From assembly GCA_948467695.1 (NCBI GenBank), contig CAOKFJ010000050.1, positions 1 to 9,844 on the forward strand: a stretch of 9,844 nucleotides of DNA. Direction: 5' to 3'. Positions 1 through 6,612 of this stretch are shown here, piece after piece. Source of the DNA: an uncultured Allobaculum sp. GTDB taxonomy: Bacteria > Bacillota_I > Bacilli_A > Erysipelotrichales > Erysipelotrichaceae. Each line of letters opens with the position of its first letter. The stretch's first letter is position 1. The notes below the pieces were generated by a model. The model saw only the letters and a list, made by a program, of their open reading frames with translations, did not search any database and was not told the origin of the DNA. The translations under genes and the position numbers were made by a program.

Positions 1-256
1 CCCATTCTTCAATGAGGTAATTATCAAGATAATGGTATGGTGCAGAAGGATGCAGATAAGATCGGTCACGCATTTTTGGAGGGCGACGCACCGGCTTGCC
101 CCATACGTTATATCCAAAAATTGTATCAATAATAGCAGCCGCTTTTTCCTTTCCGTTTTTCTCTAACGCTCCTCTTTGAAAATCTGCGTCATCTTCTTCC
201 CTCTGTTTATGAGTTCTCTCTTTATATAGTCTTTGGATATCCTGAATACGTGTCAT
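1..256 (-). CDS. Hypothetical protein, N-terminal 85 residues (3' end outside window)
   Basis: I do not recognise this protein. A reading frame opens with ATG at 256 and runs to the left edge without a stop, giving 85 complete codons. An in-frame TGA lies 24 bases upstream (281-283), so this ATG is the first one possible. A purine-rich stretch upstream (AGAAGGGAAAG) is a moderate ribosome binding site. The first 45 residues are highly charged (MTRIQDIQRLYKERTHKQRE...) and look helical. The next part, KEKAAAIIDTIFGYNVWGKP, is more hydrophobic and is followed by a Pro/Arg-rich turn (VRRPPK) and aromatic residues. No signal peptide or membrane segment is visible, so it is probably cytoplasmic. 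It lies beyond the terminator of the acylation operon and its DNA is AT-richer, so it is probably a separate transcription unit. The open frame is well supported; its function is unknown. Confidence 0.6.
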   Translation of the reverse strand, partial: MTRIQDIQRLYKERTHKQREEDDADFQRGALEKNGKEKAAAIIDTIFGYNVWGKPVRRPPKMRDRSYLHPSAPYHYLDNYLIEEW

Positions 257-437
257 TATGCGCTTCTTTCCCTTCTCTCTTCAGATACATCGCTTGTTTA
301 TTCTATTTTATCCAATTAACCATTCTTTTTAATTTTGATATTAATTTATACAATCAACGAAAACTCTGCGGTTAACTGATTTTTTCACATAAGAAATGGA
401 TTTCAATGGATCGTCGTCTTTCTACCTCACGAACAAA
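257..437. other. AT-rich intergenic gap
   Basis: This gap lies between the operon terminator and the partial gene at the left edge. The part around 300-360 is strongly AT-rich and would be a natural place for the promoter of the minus-strand gene starting at 256. I find no -35/-10 pair good enough to call. Confidence 0.4.
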
Positions 438-475
438 ATCCGGTATTCGCACCTGTTGGAGGTCAAATACCGGAT
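438..475 (-). terminator. Rho-independent terminator after the acylation operon
   Basis: Perfect 10-base arms ATCCGGTATT (438-447) and AATACCGGAT (466-475) enclose an inner stem ACCT (451-454) / AGGT (460-463) with a 5-base loop. Read on the minus strand, the stem is followed directly by TTTTGTTCG, a fair U-tract. It begins 29 bases after the TAA of the DHHW gene (505-507), where the DUF4358-MBOAT-DHHW transcript should end. The other side has no T-run, so the orientation is clear. Confidence 0.75.
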
Positions 476-504
476 GAATAATGATTTCAAAAAATTGATT
501 TGGC

Positions 505-1821
505 TTATGGCGTCACAAGCTCAGATTCTCCCTGCTCTTTAAGCGATTCATCTGCGCCTTCAGAATCATCGCCATCCTGTTCTTCTTCAGCCGGGTACAG
601 TCCGTTTTCATAGGTATCGAGCACGTTGGAAAGCGAAGCGTCGGTGGCGAAATTGTCGGAGCTGAACAGGTAGAGAACTTCGCTGATGGAATAGGAAGAG
701 AGAATCAGATCGATGTCGTCGTAGAAGTAGCGCGGATCGACAATTGTGATCGTGCGGTAGTACGGAAGCAGAAACTGCACGAAGGCATTGGCATAGGAGT
801 CTTTGAAAATCAGAAGATGCTTGCCAAGCTCGGTCGAGGTGGTTTCGATCTGTACAAGCGCCTGATTTCGGCCAAGGAACAGTTCATACTGGTCTTTGCG
901 CTCAAGCGAGGATTTGTCATACATCGTCGTGGTCAGAGAATCACCGGCTTTGACGGTATAGAGCGGATCGGCTTTGGCGGTGTAGATGAAGATATCATCG
1001 GACAGACCGACCGATCCGGTTTTGGACGCATAGGTTCCCTGGAAGTCACTGGAAACCTGATAGGAATTGAAATCCTGAAGTGACATTTCTTCATCGCGTC
1101 CGGCGAAGAATTCTTCCGCCGCGAAGCCGGCGCCAAGACTGGTCCAGTGATGGTCGGTGTTGTAGTAGATATACTCCCCCTGGTGCCCCTGCAGAATTCT
1201 GCGGACATCAACGGGCGTGACATAAATGTCTTCCATGCCGGGAAGAGCTTCGAAAAGCTTTTCCTGCGAATTCACCGGCGCATTGGCTGGCAGTTTGTTT
1301 GGCTGCACCTGCGCCGATCCGGGAACGATCATGACGGAAGTGGGCAGCTGCGCCTGATTGGCAAGCAGCGTAATGCCCTGCAGGTTCTTCTTCCATACCG
1401 CGTCATCGAGTTTCTTCGGCTGACCGATCAGGCTGCGCGAACCGAGAAACACATCATCGATTTCCTTGTCGCCGGCAGCTTTCTGCATCAGATAGTTGGT
1501 GTGGAAAAACATGTTTCGTCCGACGAGCTGATCGGAAAACCATGTTGTGACATCTTTCATCCAGCTTCCGGTCGATACGCCATTGGAAGTGATGGACGGA
1601 ATATGAGCAAGGGGGCGGTTTTCAACATTGGAATAGGCTCGCTCGGGCCAGACAAGATTGATGATCATGCCAAGGCAGAGCACGGGAATGAAAAACCAGA
1701 TGAGAAGCGGATTGGCCGCTTTGTTTGTTCTGCTTGTTTTCTTTTTTCGAACGGGTTTAGAAGCATCGTTCAAATTGGGATTGGATTTTGGAGCGGGAGC
1801 TCCATTTTTTGTATTGGGCAT
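505..1821 (-). CDS. DHHW-family SGNH-like polysaccharide O-acyltransferase (AlgJ/AlgX/DltD-like)
   Basis: This 438-residue protein is the likely final acyltransferase of an MBOAT-dependent pathway that decorates a surface polymer. It has a basic N-terminus (residues 22-35), one membrane helix at about 39-57, and an extracytoplasmic domain. The signature D223-H224-H225-W226 sits in the context YYNTDHHWTSLGA. A second conserved block, LLIFKDSYANAF, carries the probable nucleophile Ser342 and is followed by IVDPRYF (360-366). In AlgX/AlgJ the Asp and His of the DxH(H) motif act with a later Ser as a catalytic triad, and all are present here. The last 28 residues (411-438) are an acidic Glu/Asp/Ser tail of unknown role. 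The start is firm: AAAGGAG lies 6 bases before the ATG. The gene begins 13 bases after the MBOAT stop and is followed by a terminator, so it is the last gene of the operon. The acyl group (probably acetyl) and the polymer are inferred, not seen. Confidence 0.9.
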   Translation of the reverse strand: MPNTKNGAPAPKSNPNLNDASKPVRKKKTSRTNKAANPLLIWFFIPVLCLGMIINLVWPERAYSNVENRPLAHIPSITSNGVSTGSWMKDVTTWFSDQLVGRNMFFHTNYLMQKAAGDKEIDDVFLGSRSLIGQPKKLDDAVWKKNLQGITLLANQAQLPTSVMIVPGSAQVQPNKLPANAPVNSQEKLFEALPGMEDIYVTPVDVRRILQGHQGEYIYYNTDHHWTSLGAGFAAEEFFAGRDEEMSLQDFNSYQVSSDFQGTYASKTGSVGLSDDIFIYTAKADPLYTVKAGDSLTTTMYDKSSLERKDQYELFLGRNQALVQIETTSTELGKHLLIFKDSYANAFVQFLLPYYRTITIVDPRYFYDDIDLILSSYSISEVLYLFSSDNFATDASLSNVLDTYENGLYPAEEEQDGDDSEGADESLKEQGESELVTP

Positions 1822-1834
1822 CCTCTTCTCCTTT

Positions 1835-3223
1835 CTAGAATACGGCGTACAGGAATGTCAGGCTCGAAGAGCTGACAAGAGAGCTGAGCGCAATGAAGAA
1901 GCAGAGCGCATAGCCGACTGCCTGTACCCATGCATATGACGAACCGCTGATGCGGCGCAAGAGTCCATTGATGACTTTCGGCAAGTTTGTGCAGCCGATA
2001 ATCGCGAGAATCCAGAGCACAGCGCCGCTTGTCAGTGCGAAAAGCGAAGCCGGGCTCGCAAAACCGGAAGCGCCGATGCCAAACCAGCGGCCGATCAGAC
2101 CAAGACCGCTCAGCAGCGTCGGGCAGGTAAAGATCGTCCAGGCAATCATCTGCGAGACGATCACATAGACATGACGAAGGGCACGAGGCCATGAACTCAT
2201 CTTTGCGCCAAAGACATTCTTTTCCATCAGTATGAATCCAGCCTGAAGCAGTCCCCAGACAAGAAAGTGCAGCGTTGCGCCATGCCACAGTCCGGTTAAG
2301 AGCCAGACGATCAGGATATTGAGCATCCAGCGGGATTTATTTACGCGGTTTCCTCCAAGAGGAATGTAGACGTAGTCTCTGAACCAGTCGGTCAGGGAAA
2401 TATGCCAGCGGCGCCAGAAGTCCTGAACAGAAAGCGCCGAATAGGGCTTGTTGAAGTTGGCGGGAATGGTGAAGCCAAACAGCGAACCAAGACCACGCGC
2501 CATGCGCGAATAGCCCGCAAAGTCGAAGTAGATGCGAAGCAGATACATGAGACTGAGCATAATCGCGCCAAGCCAGCTCGCGTCGCCGGCAAGAAGAGCG
2601 ATATAGCCGTCAATGCCATCGGCGATGATGACCTTCATGAACATGCCCTGCAAAAAGAGCTCGACTCCTCGGCTGTTTTTCAGAGTAGTCTGCGGATGAT
2701 GCGCGAACTGTTCATAGTCATGCGCGTAGTGCGCGATCGGTCCCATGTTCAGACGGGCGAAGAAACCGGCAAAAATGCCGAGATCCACAAAGCTTTTGGG
2801 CGCGGGCGCGCGATGATTCCATACATCGAACACACAGGAAAAGCAGCTGAACAGATAGAAGGAAAGTCCAGCCGGCATGCGAAGCGGAGCCGGAACGCCG
2901 TTCGAGAAAAACGGAAGGAAGGAAAACCATACCGGAAGGTAGCGGTAGACAAGAAGAACAATCAGAAAGAAAGCGGAAGTGTACACCACAATCTTTCGGC
3001 GCTCTTCTTCATCCTCAATCGCATCCAGTCCCTTTGCGGCGGCATATGTCGCAGCAAGCACCACAAGCAGTACAACCAGACTGTACAAGGAACCCCATGC
3101 GCAGAAAATCAGCGAAACAAGAAAGAGGAACGGATTTCCCCAGACCTTTTTAAAACCGAAGGTATACAGAAGCCAGACGAGCGGCAAAAAAACAAACAGA
3201 AAAATCAGATCGGTAAATGCCAT
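1835..3223 (-). CDS. MBOAT family membrane-bound O-acyltransferase (AlgI/DltB/PatA-like)
   Basis: This 462-residue polytopic membrane protein is expected to take an acyl group from a cytoplasmic donor (acetyl-CoA in AlgI/PatA homologues) and pass it across the membrane for O-acylation of a surface polymer. Hydrophobic segments run through the whole length, starting at residues 5-22 and 32-60. The family hallmarks are clear: PANFNKPYSALSVQDFWRRW (residues 254-273) with H274, then FRDYVYIPLGGNR (281-293), and the catalytic histidine in TGLWHGATLHF (H314). The length is normal for the family. The C-terminus TFLYAVF resembles the usual aromatic end of bacterial MBOAT proteins. The ATG at 3223 lies only 3 bases after the TAG of the DUF4358 gene. 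Its ribosome binding site (GAGGGG) sits inside the end of that gene, so the two are probably translationally coupled. The DHHW partner follows after 13 bases. Confidence 0.95.
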   Translation of the reverse strand: MAFTDLIFLFVFLPLVWLLYTFGFKKVWGNPFLFLVSLIFCAWGSLYSLVVLLVVLAATYAAAKGLDAIEDEEERRKIVVYTSAFFLIVLLVYRYLPVWFSFLPFFSNGVPAPLRMPAGLSFYLFSCFSCVFDVWNHRAPAPKSFVDLGIFAGFFARLNMGPIAHYAHDYEQFAHHPQTTLKNSRGVELFLQGMFMKVIIADGIDGYIALLAGDASWLGAIMLSLMYLLRIYFDFAGYSRMARGLGSLFGFTIPANFNKPYSALSVQDFWRRWHISLTDWFRDYVYIPLGGNRVNKSRWMLNILIVWLLTGLWHGATLHFLVWGLLQAGFILMEKNVFGAKMSSWPRALRHVYVIVSQMIAWTIFTCPTLLSGLGLIGRWFGIGASGFASPASLFALTSGAVLWILAIIGCTNLPKVINGLLRRISGSSYAWVQAVGYALCFFIALSSLVSSSSLTFLYAVF

Positions 3224-3226
3224 AGC

Positions 3227-3772
3227 CTATCCCCTCAGACTTTCCAGAAACCGCTCATCGATTTCATTGGGATTGTCGCCGACATAAAACAGAGCATAGT
3301 TTCCCTGCACATCGACAACAGCTTTTTTGGCAAGCGCTCCCTGCTCCGGCGCGTATCCAGAGAAGATATCCACCTGGCTGTCGCGTCGCTCATTCATCGC
3401 TTTTTCAAACGCTTCGGCAGCCTCGGGCGAATCAAACTGGACAAGAACCATCTCGCTTGCGCTCATTGCGTCGCCTTTGCGGTATACCGATGAATGCAGA
3501 AACAGATCCGGATCAAGATTGTAGTAGCGCTTGAGGGCCAGATGATCCTGTGCCGGATAGATTGTTTCATCGAGCTGTTCGACCATTGCGTTTTCGATAT
3601 CGCCAAACGGTCGATTGGATGTATAGCGCGACGTCAGAAACGCGCCCATCCACATCACCACAAGCACGCAGGCTAGCAGGGCAAGTGAAATCAGCACATG
3701 TCTGAACGTCCAGAACGACGGCTTCGACCCCTTTTGCGAAGTCATCCCAACTGTATTGTTCGCATTTTTCAT
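3227..3772 (-). CDS. DUF4358-like membrane-anchored protein, first gene of the MBOAT operon
   Basis: This is a 181-residue protein with a cytoplasmic N-terminus, one membrane helix at about residues 25-47, and an extracytoplasmic domain (about 58-178). The domain resembles the DUF4358 family, which in Bacillota is often encoded next to MBOAT and DHHW genes. The resemblance rests on the early DETIYPAQD... segment, the block EMVLVQFDSPEAAEAFEKAM (107-126), a Gly-Tyr-x-Pro-Glu-Gln step (GYAPEQ, 139-144), and the late VQGNYALFYVGDNP (155-168). There is no lipobox Cys, unlike many DUF4358 lipoproteins, so this one is held by an uncleaved helix. No catalytic motif is visible, and a structural or regulatory role in the acylation complex is inferred. 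The ATG is preceded by AAAGGGG with 6 bases of spacing, and a candidate promoter lies about 110 bases upstream. The 3-base gap to the MBOAT gene argues for linked function. Confidence 0.85.
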   Translation of the reverse strand: MKNANNTVGMTSQKGSKPSFWTFRHVLISLALLACVLVVMWMGAFLTSRYTSNRPFGDIENAMVEQLDETIYPAQDHLALKRYYNLDPDLFLHSSVYRKGDAMSASEMVLVQFDSPEAAEAFEKAMNERRDSQVDIFSGYAPEQGALAKKAVVDVQGNYALFYVGDNPNEIDERFLESLRG

Positions 3773-3882
3773 GTGAATCCCCTTTTCGGTCTCTCTTTCG
3801 ATGACACAGACAAGCCATCAAATTCAGACCATCGTATTTCAGATATTCTTTCATTTTAAACGTCCATAAAGACGCTATTTTC

Positions 3883-3910
3883 TCTATAGATAAAGCCAAA
3901 TTTATATCAA
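3883..3910 (-). promoter_or_regulatory. Candidate sigma-A promoter of the DUF4358-MBOAT-DHHW operon
   Basis: Read on the minus strand there is TTGATA (3905-3910), a 16-base spacer, and TATAGA (3883-3888). The match is 5 of 6 at -35 and 4 of 6 at -10. Transcription would start near 3876, leaving a leader of about 100 bases before the ATG at 3772. It is the best pair I find in the gap upstream of the operon. Confidence 0.5.
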
Positions 3911-3921
3911 AGACCCGTCAT

Positions 3922-4143
3922 ATGTCTGATCTTTTTTCATCAGCCAAAGCAGGCAGATCATCTCTCCTATCCGCAAACCTTTCCATAAGCGCTTTGAGCT
4001 CTCTTTACCGTTTATCGAAGACAGATGAATACTCCGCAATCAGCAAAGCGATCGAAGCAAATGAAGCGAATCATTGGATCGCATATCGCAAAGCGACCGG
4101 CAGCCGAGTGGAAAGCAAACAGACCATCGAGCGCTCTGGATAA
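3922..4143 (+). CDS. Possible small hypothetical protein (73 residues)
   Basis: This is the only plus-strand frame in the window that fits between other genes rather than lying over one. It begins with ATG at 3922 and its TAA ends one base before the stop of the SGNH-like gene that runs the other way (4145). Its product (MSDLFSSAKAGRSSLLSANL...) is polar, rich in Ser, Ala and Lys, with no membrane segment and no recognisable domain. Against it: no ribosome binding site is visible, no convincing plus-strand promoter was found, and the frame is open for another 39 codons upstream, so openness alone means little. It may be chance. If it is not a gene, 3773-4144 holds only the operon promoter. 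Confidence 0.25.
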   Translation: MSDLFSSAKAGRSSLLSANLSISALSSLYRLSKTDEYSAISKAIEANEANHWIAYRKATGSRVESKQTIERSG

Positions 4144-4144
4144 A

Positions 4145-5293
4145 CTATCTGGCGCTGATTTCATCGACATCGTAAATCGCGCAGATCATATTGCTCAGCC
4201 ACAGATCGTAGAACTGCGCGCTGAGCGGCTTGTCGTCAACGCCATACATCGACTCGAGATTGTCATTGTTTACATAAATCCAGCCGTTTTTATGACACAG
4301 CGCTTCGAGCTGTTCGTTGCATGCCTGCATGAACTCGAGATTCGCGCTCGCGCTTTGCCAGAAATCGTACGGATCGAAAATCGAATTGATCACGATCTGA
4401 CTTCCCGGCGCATACACCAGCATTTTATTGACCTGAATCTCCATGCAGCGCGCGTAGCCCTCAGGCGATGCCGGATCAATCTTTGTTTCGGAAGACGAAT
4501 CAGATGTCCTGGATGATGCAGACGAATCATCCTGCCTGGACTGATCGGATGAGTTCGATGAGCTCGACAGATCCGAGCTGGAAGCAAAATCGGAAGCCGA
4601 TGCCGAATCCTGCATGGAATTGACATCCGTATCCAAACGATCCGTTTCATCCCGTCCTACGGCATCGACAGTATCCAAATCTGTGGGCGACGCATTCACA
4701 TCTTCATGGACTGCGCCTTCAGCTGCCGATTCATAGTCAGACGAAGAATCTCGTTCATCCTCAGAATCCTTTTTCGCTGTTTTGCCGAAAGCGTAGTCAT
4801 GCAGACCAAACGCTACGCAAAGACGATAGGGCTTTTGCTGGGAAATCTCTTTCCATCCGCCGCTGACCTGATCCAGCGCGCAGCCGGCAAGAACATCCAC
4901 CTGCTCCTGCGCGACCAGACCATACGACACAAAACCATTCAGACGCTCATCGCCGACAAGCATCGTATTGCCAAGCAGTTCATAAAAGGAAATCTCGCCA
5001 TCCTCGATCATCTTTTCTATCTCGCGGGTGCGCCGCTTTTTCGTGCGCTCGGCAATATCAGTAAGATTTTCCTGTTCCAAAGCATTAAGCGCCTGCATGC
5101 CCTTGGACAAATCCGCCCGATACACCCAGTGCGTATAGCCATAAGAACAAATACCGATCGTCAGTACAATCGCCACCAGCCACAACAGCGTCTTTCGCCC
5201 CGAAGGACTCAGTCGGCGTCGGCGACGTTTTTTTCGCGTTTTCGTATGTGTCGTATGCGCAGCATGATTCGACCTGGAATGCGCTGAAGCCAT
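4145..5293 (-). CDS. Membrane-anchored degenerate SGNH hydrolase paralogue (probable pseudoenzyme) with Ser/Asp-rich insert
   Basis: This 382-residue protein is a paralogue of the SGNH protein encoded upstream at 5520-6608. Its order is a His- and Ser-rich N-terminus, a very basic stretch (KTRKKRRRRR, 18-27), a membrane helix (about 35-55), a charged linker (66-100), then an SGNH-like domain. The domain aligns with its neighbour, for example VGDERLNGFVSYG versus VGDSRAEAFGSYG, and NGWIYVNND versus RGWVYVDND. The catalytic residues are gone: the block I Ser is Glu116, the block III Asn is His165 (GLHD for GPND), and the block V His is Pro356 (VDDKP for PDGEH). The block V Asp is kept (Asp353). 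Between blocks III and IV lies an insert of about 100 residues (171-272) made largely of Ser, Asp and Glu. The ATG has GGAGGAA 4-6 bases before it. A non-catalytic binding or scaffold role is inferred. The open frame is intact, so it is not a decayed gene. Confidence 0.85.
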   Translation of the reverse strand: MASAHSRSNHAAHTTHTKTRKKRRRRRLSPSGRKTLLWLVAIVLTIGICSYGYTHWVYRADLSKGMQALNALEQENLTDIAERTKKRRTREIEKMIEDGEISFYELLGNTMLVGDERLNGFVSYGLVAQEQVDVLAGCALDQVSGGWKEISQQKPYRLCVAFGLHDYAFGKTAKKDSEDERDSSSDYESAAEGAVHEDVNASPTDLDTVDAVGRDETDRLDTDVNSMQDSASASDFASSSDLSSSSNSSDQSRQDDSSASSRTSDSSSETKIDPASPEGYARCMEIQVNKMLVYAPGSQIVINSIFDPYDFWQSASANLEFMQACNEQLEALCHKNGWIYVNNDNLESMYGVDDKPLSAQFYDLWLSNMICAIYDVDEISAR

Positions 5294-5323
5294 ACCCTTC
5301 CTCCCGGGCTTTTTCGACAGCCC

Positions 5324-5344
5324 TGTTCTCTGTTCTCAGTTCTC
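5324..5344. repeat. Three tandem 7-base repeats in the leader
   Basis: The units TGTTCTC, TGTTCTC and AGTTCTC follow one another exactly (5324-5330, 5331-5337, 5338-5344). On the minus strand this is a run of GAGAACA/T units in the leader of the degenerate SGNH gene, between the hairpin at 5346-5369 and the ribosome binding site. It could be a protein-binding site on DNA or RNA, or simple slippage. Confidence 0.6.
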
Positions 5345-5345
5345 T

Positions 5346-5369
5346 TCTAGACGAATATTTTCGTCTAGA
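5346..5369 (-). promoter_or_regulatory. Perfect 10-bp inverted repeat in the 5' leader
   Basis: The arms TCTAGACGAA (5346-5355) and TTCGTCTAGA (5360-5369) are perfectly complementary, with a 4-base loop. The site lies just downstream of the candidate promoter at 5383-5410, so the hairpin would form at the very 5' end of the transcript. On the minus strand it is followed by AGAGAACTGAG and not by a T-run, so it is not a usual terminator for the upstream gene. A stabilising 5' hairpin or an operator overlapping the transcription start are both possible. Confidence 0.6.
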
Positions 5370-5382
5370 TTCTTTCTATATA

Positions 5383-5410
5383 TTTATATGCTTTCGAGCA
5401 TTCATTCCAA
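5383..5410 (-). promoter_or_regulatory. Candidate sigma-A promoter of the degenerate SGNH gene
   Basis: On the minus strand TTGGAA (5405-5410) is followed by a 16-base spacer and TATAAA (5383-5388), in an AT-rich setting. The match is 4 of 6 at -35 and 5 of 6 at -10. The spacer contains a small inverted repeat ATGCT/AGCAT (5388-5392 and 5397-5401). The leader to the ATG at 5293 would be about 80 bases and would begin with the 10-bp hairpin. This suggests that this gene has its own promoter and does not depend only on read-through from the SGNH gene upstream. Confidence 0.5.
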
Positions 5411-5519
5411 ATACTCGAATCATTTCTTTTCCTATTTGAAGCGATAACGCTATGTGATCCCTGTTTTGGTCCTTGCTATACAGTTTCTGAATGAACCAAT
5501 GTCTTTCCAGGTACCAGGA

Positions 5520-6608
5520 TCACTTGGCGGCATTCATCACCTGCATCGCCATATTCTGCGCCCAAATCGGATAGAAGCCGGGAACAAAGTGTTCGCCATC
5601 CGGTTCGTAAATCGCCGCATTGCCTCCATCGGCTAAAGCGTCATTATCGACATACACCCAGCCACGTCGCTCGCACAGTTCGCGAATCTGACGATTGTAG
5701 TCATCGGTGTTCGCCCACCATTCTTCAGCCGCCTGTTTTTCCGGTGTCGGCAGCATGATCGAATTGATTGCGATCGTCGCACCCGGATCCACTTCAAGAA
5801 GACCATCAATCTGTTTTTCAAGAAGCTTTCCATATCCATCCGGACCATCATCGCTTCCCAGATGCGCTGTTAGGTCATTGGGACCATACGACACATAAAT
5901 CACCGACGGACGCAAAGCCGCAACACTGTCTTTCCACTCCTCGATCTTGAGAATCGTATCGCCAATACCCGCAAGCACGCGATCCGATGGCATAAAGCCA
6001 TAGCTTCCAAACGCCTCGGCACGCGAATCGCCAACAACAACCGCATCCGCCATCAATGTGCCGATTCCATCGCTTCCATTGGCAATTTGCGCGTTCATCT
6101 CGGCAGTCTTCGCCTCTCGAACCTGCGCATTGATCTCATCCAGATTTCTTTGTTCAAGCTTGGCAAGAACCTCATTTCCTTCCTTAAGCGAAGGCTTTTT
6201 CTTATGCATCGCAAAACCCGCGCCGCAAAGAACAATCGCCAGCACACCAGCGACGATCAATACCTTTTTCTTATCAAAGCCAAAACGCATACTCTTCAAA
6301 GAATGAAAAACAGAATCAGCACCAGTATCGAAACCATAATCAAAATCGGAACTAGAAACAGACCCAATACCCGAATCGAAACCAAGACTCGAATCAGATC
6401 CATTCCTATCATCAAAACGCTTCCCAGCATTCGCATCTACATCAGAATCCGTATCTGAATTCGTACCCGACTTAGAAACAAATTCATCATCCGAATCGAA
6501 CCCAAAACCCATTCCAGAACCATGCACAGAATCCGATTTCGTACCCTTCGATCTCTTCAAAACATCCTTTAGAGAATCGCTCTCATTTTCATATTTTTTA
6601 TCACTCAC
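5520..6608 (-). CDS. Membrane-anchored SGNH/GDSL-type hydrolase with acidic cytoplasmic N-terminus
   Basis: With the start chosen here this is a 362-residue type II membrane protein: a polar N-terminal region (1-107), a short basic segment with KKK, a membrane helix (about 116-134), a charged linker (about 144-180), and an extracytoplasmic SGNH domain to the C-terminus. All catalytic blocks are present: block I VVVGDSRAEAFG with Ser195, block II AGIGD with Gly214/Gly216, block III YGPND with Asn244, and block V EPDGEHF with Asp337 and His340. SGNH enzymes remove or transfer acyl groups on O-linked esters. Next to MBOAT and DHHW genes, a role in acylation or deacylation of a surface polysaccharide is likely, but the substrate is not visible. 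The N-terminal region is rich in Ser, Asp and Gly, with four Gly-Phe-Asp motifs (36-38, 76-78, 92-94, 110-112). The start is GTG at 6608; an in-frame GTG at 6617 overlaps the ribosome binding site. A paralogue with a broken catalytic set follows 226 bases downstream. Confidence 0.87.
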   Translation of the reverse strand: MSDKKYENESDSLKDVLKRSKGTKSDSVHGSGMGFGFDSDDEFVSKSGTNSDTDSDVDANAGKRFDDRNGSDSSLGFDSGIGSVSSSDFDYGFDTGADSVFHSLKSMRFGFDKKKVLIVAGVLAIVLCGAGFAMHKKKPSLKEGNEVLAKLEQRNLDEINAQVREAKTAEMNAQIANGSDGIGTLMADAVVVGDSRAEAFGSYGFMPSDRVLAGIGDTILKIEEWKDSVAALRPSVIYVSYGPNDLTAHLGSDDGPDGYGKLLEKQIDGLLEVDPGATIAINSIMLPTPEKQAAEEWWANTDDYNRQIRELCERRGWVYVDNDALADGGNAAIYEPDGEHFVPGFYPIWAQNMAMQVMNAAK

Positions 6609-6612
6609 ACCG

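Noticed and set aside
1147..1875. Plus-strand open frame of 242 codons over the DHHW gene
   Set aside because: It lies wholly across the strong DHHW and MBOAT coding sequence on the other strand, has no ribosome binding site and encodes no recognisable domain.
2402..3493. Plus-strand open frame of 363 codons over the MBOAT and DUF4358 genes
   Set aside because: Long, but a shadow of the well-supported membrane protein frame; its product is an unnaturally basic, Lys/Arg-rich chain with no domain.
4043..4096. Direct repeat GCAAAGCGA (4043-4051 and 4088-4096) with nearby GCGATC/GATCGC
   Set aside because: Only two copies of a 9-mer in a Ser/Ala/Lys-coding stretch; no regular spacing and no sign of a CRISPR array or an origin.
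4706..5287. Plus-strand open frame opposite the degenerate SGNH gene
   Set aside because: It is antisense to a gene with clear paralogy, linker, membrane helix and ribosome binding site.
5346..5369. Terminator for the upstream SGNH gene
   Set aside because: On the transcribed strand the stem is followed by a purine-rich run, not T, and it lies downstream of a good promoter for the next gene.
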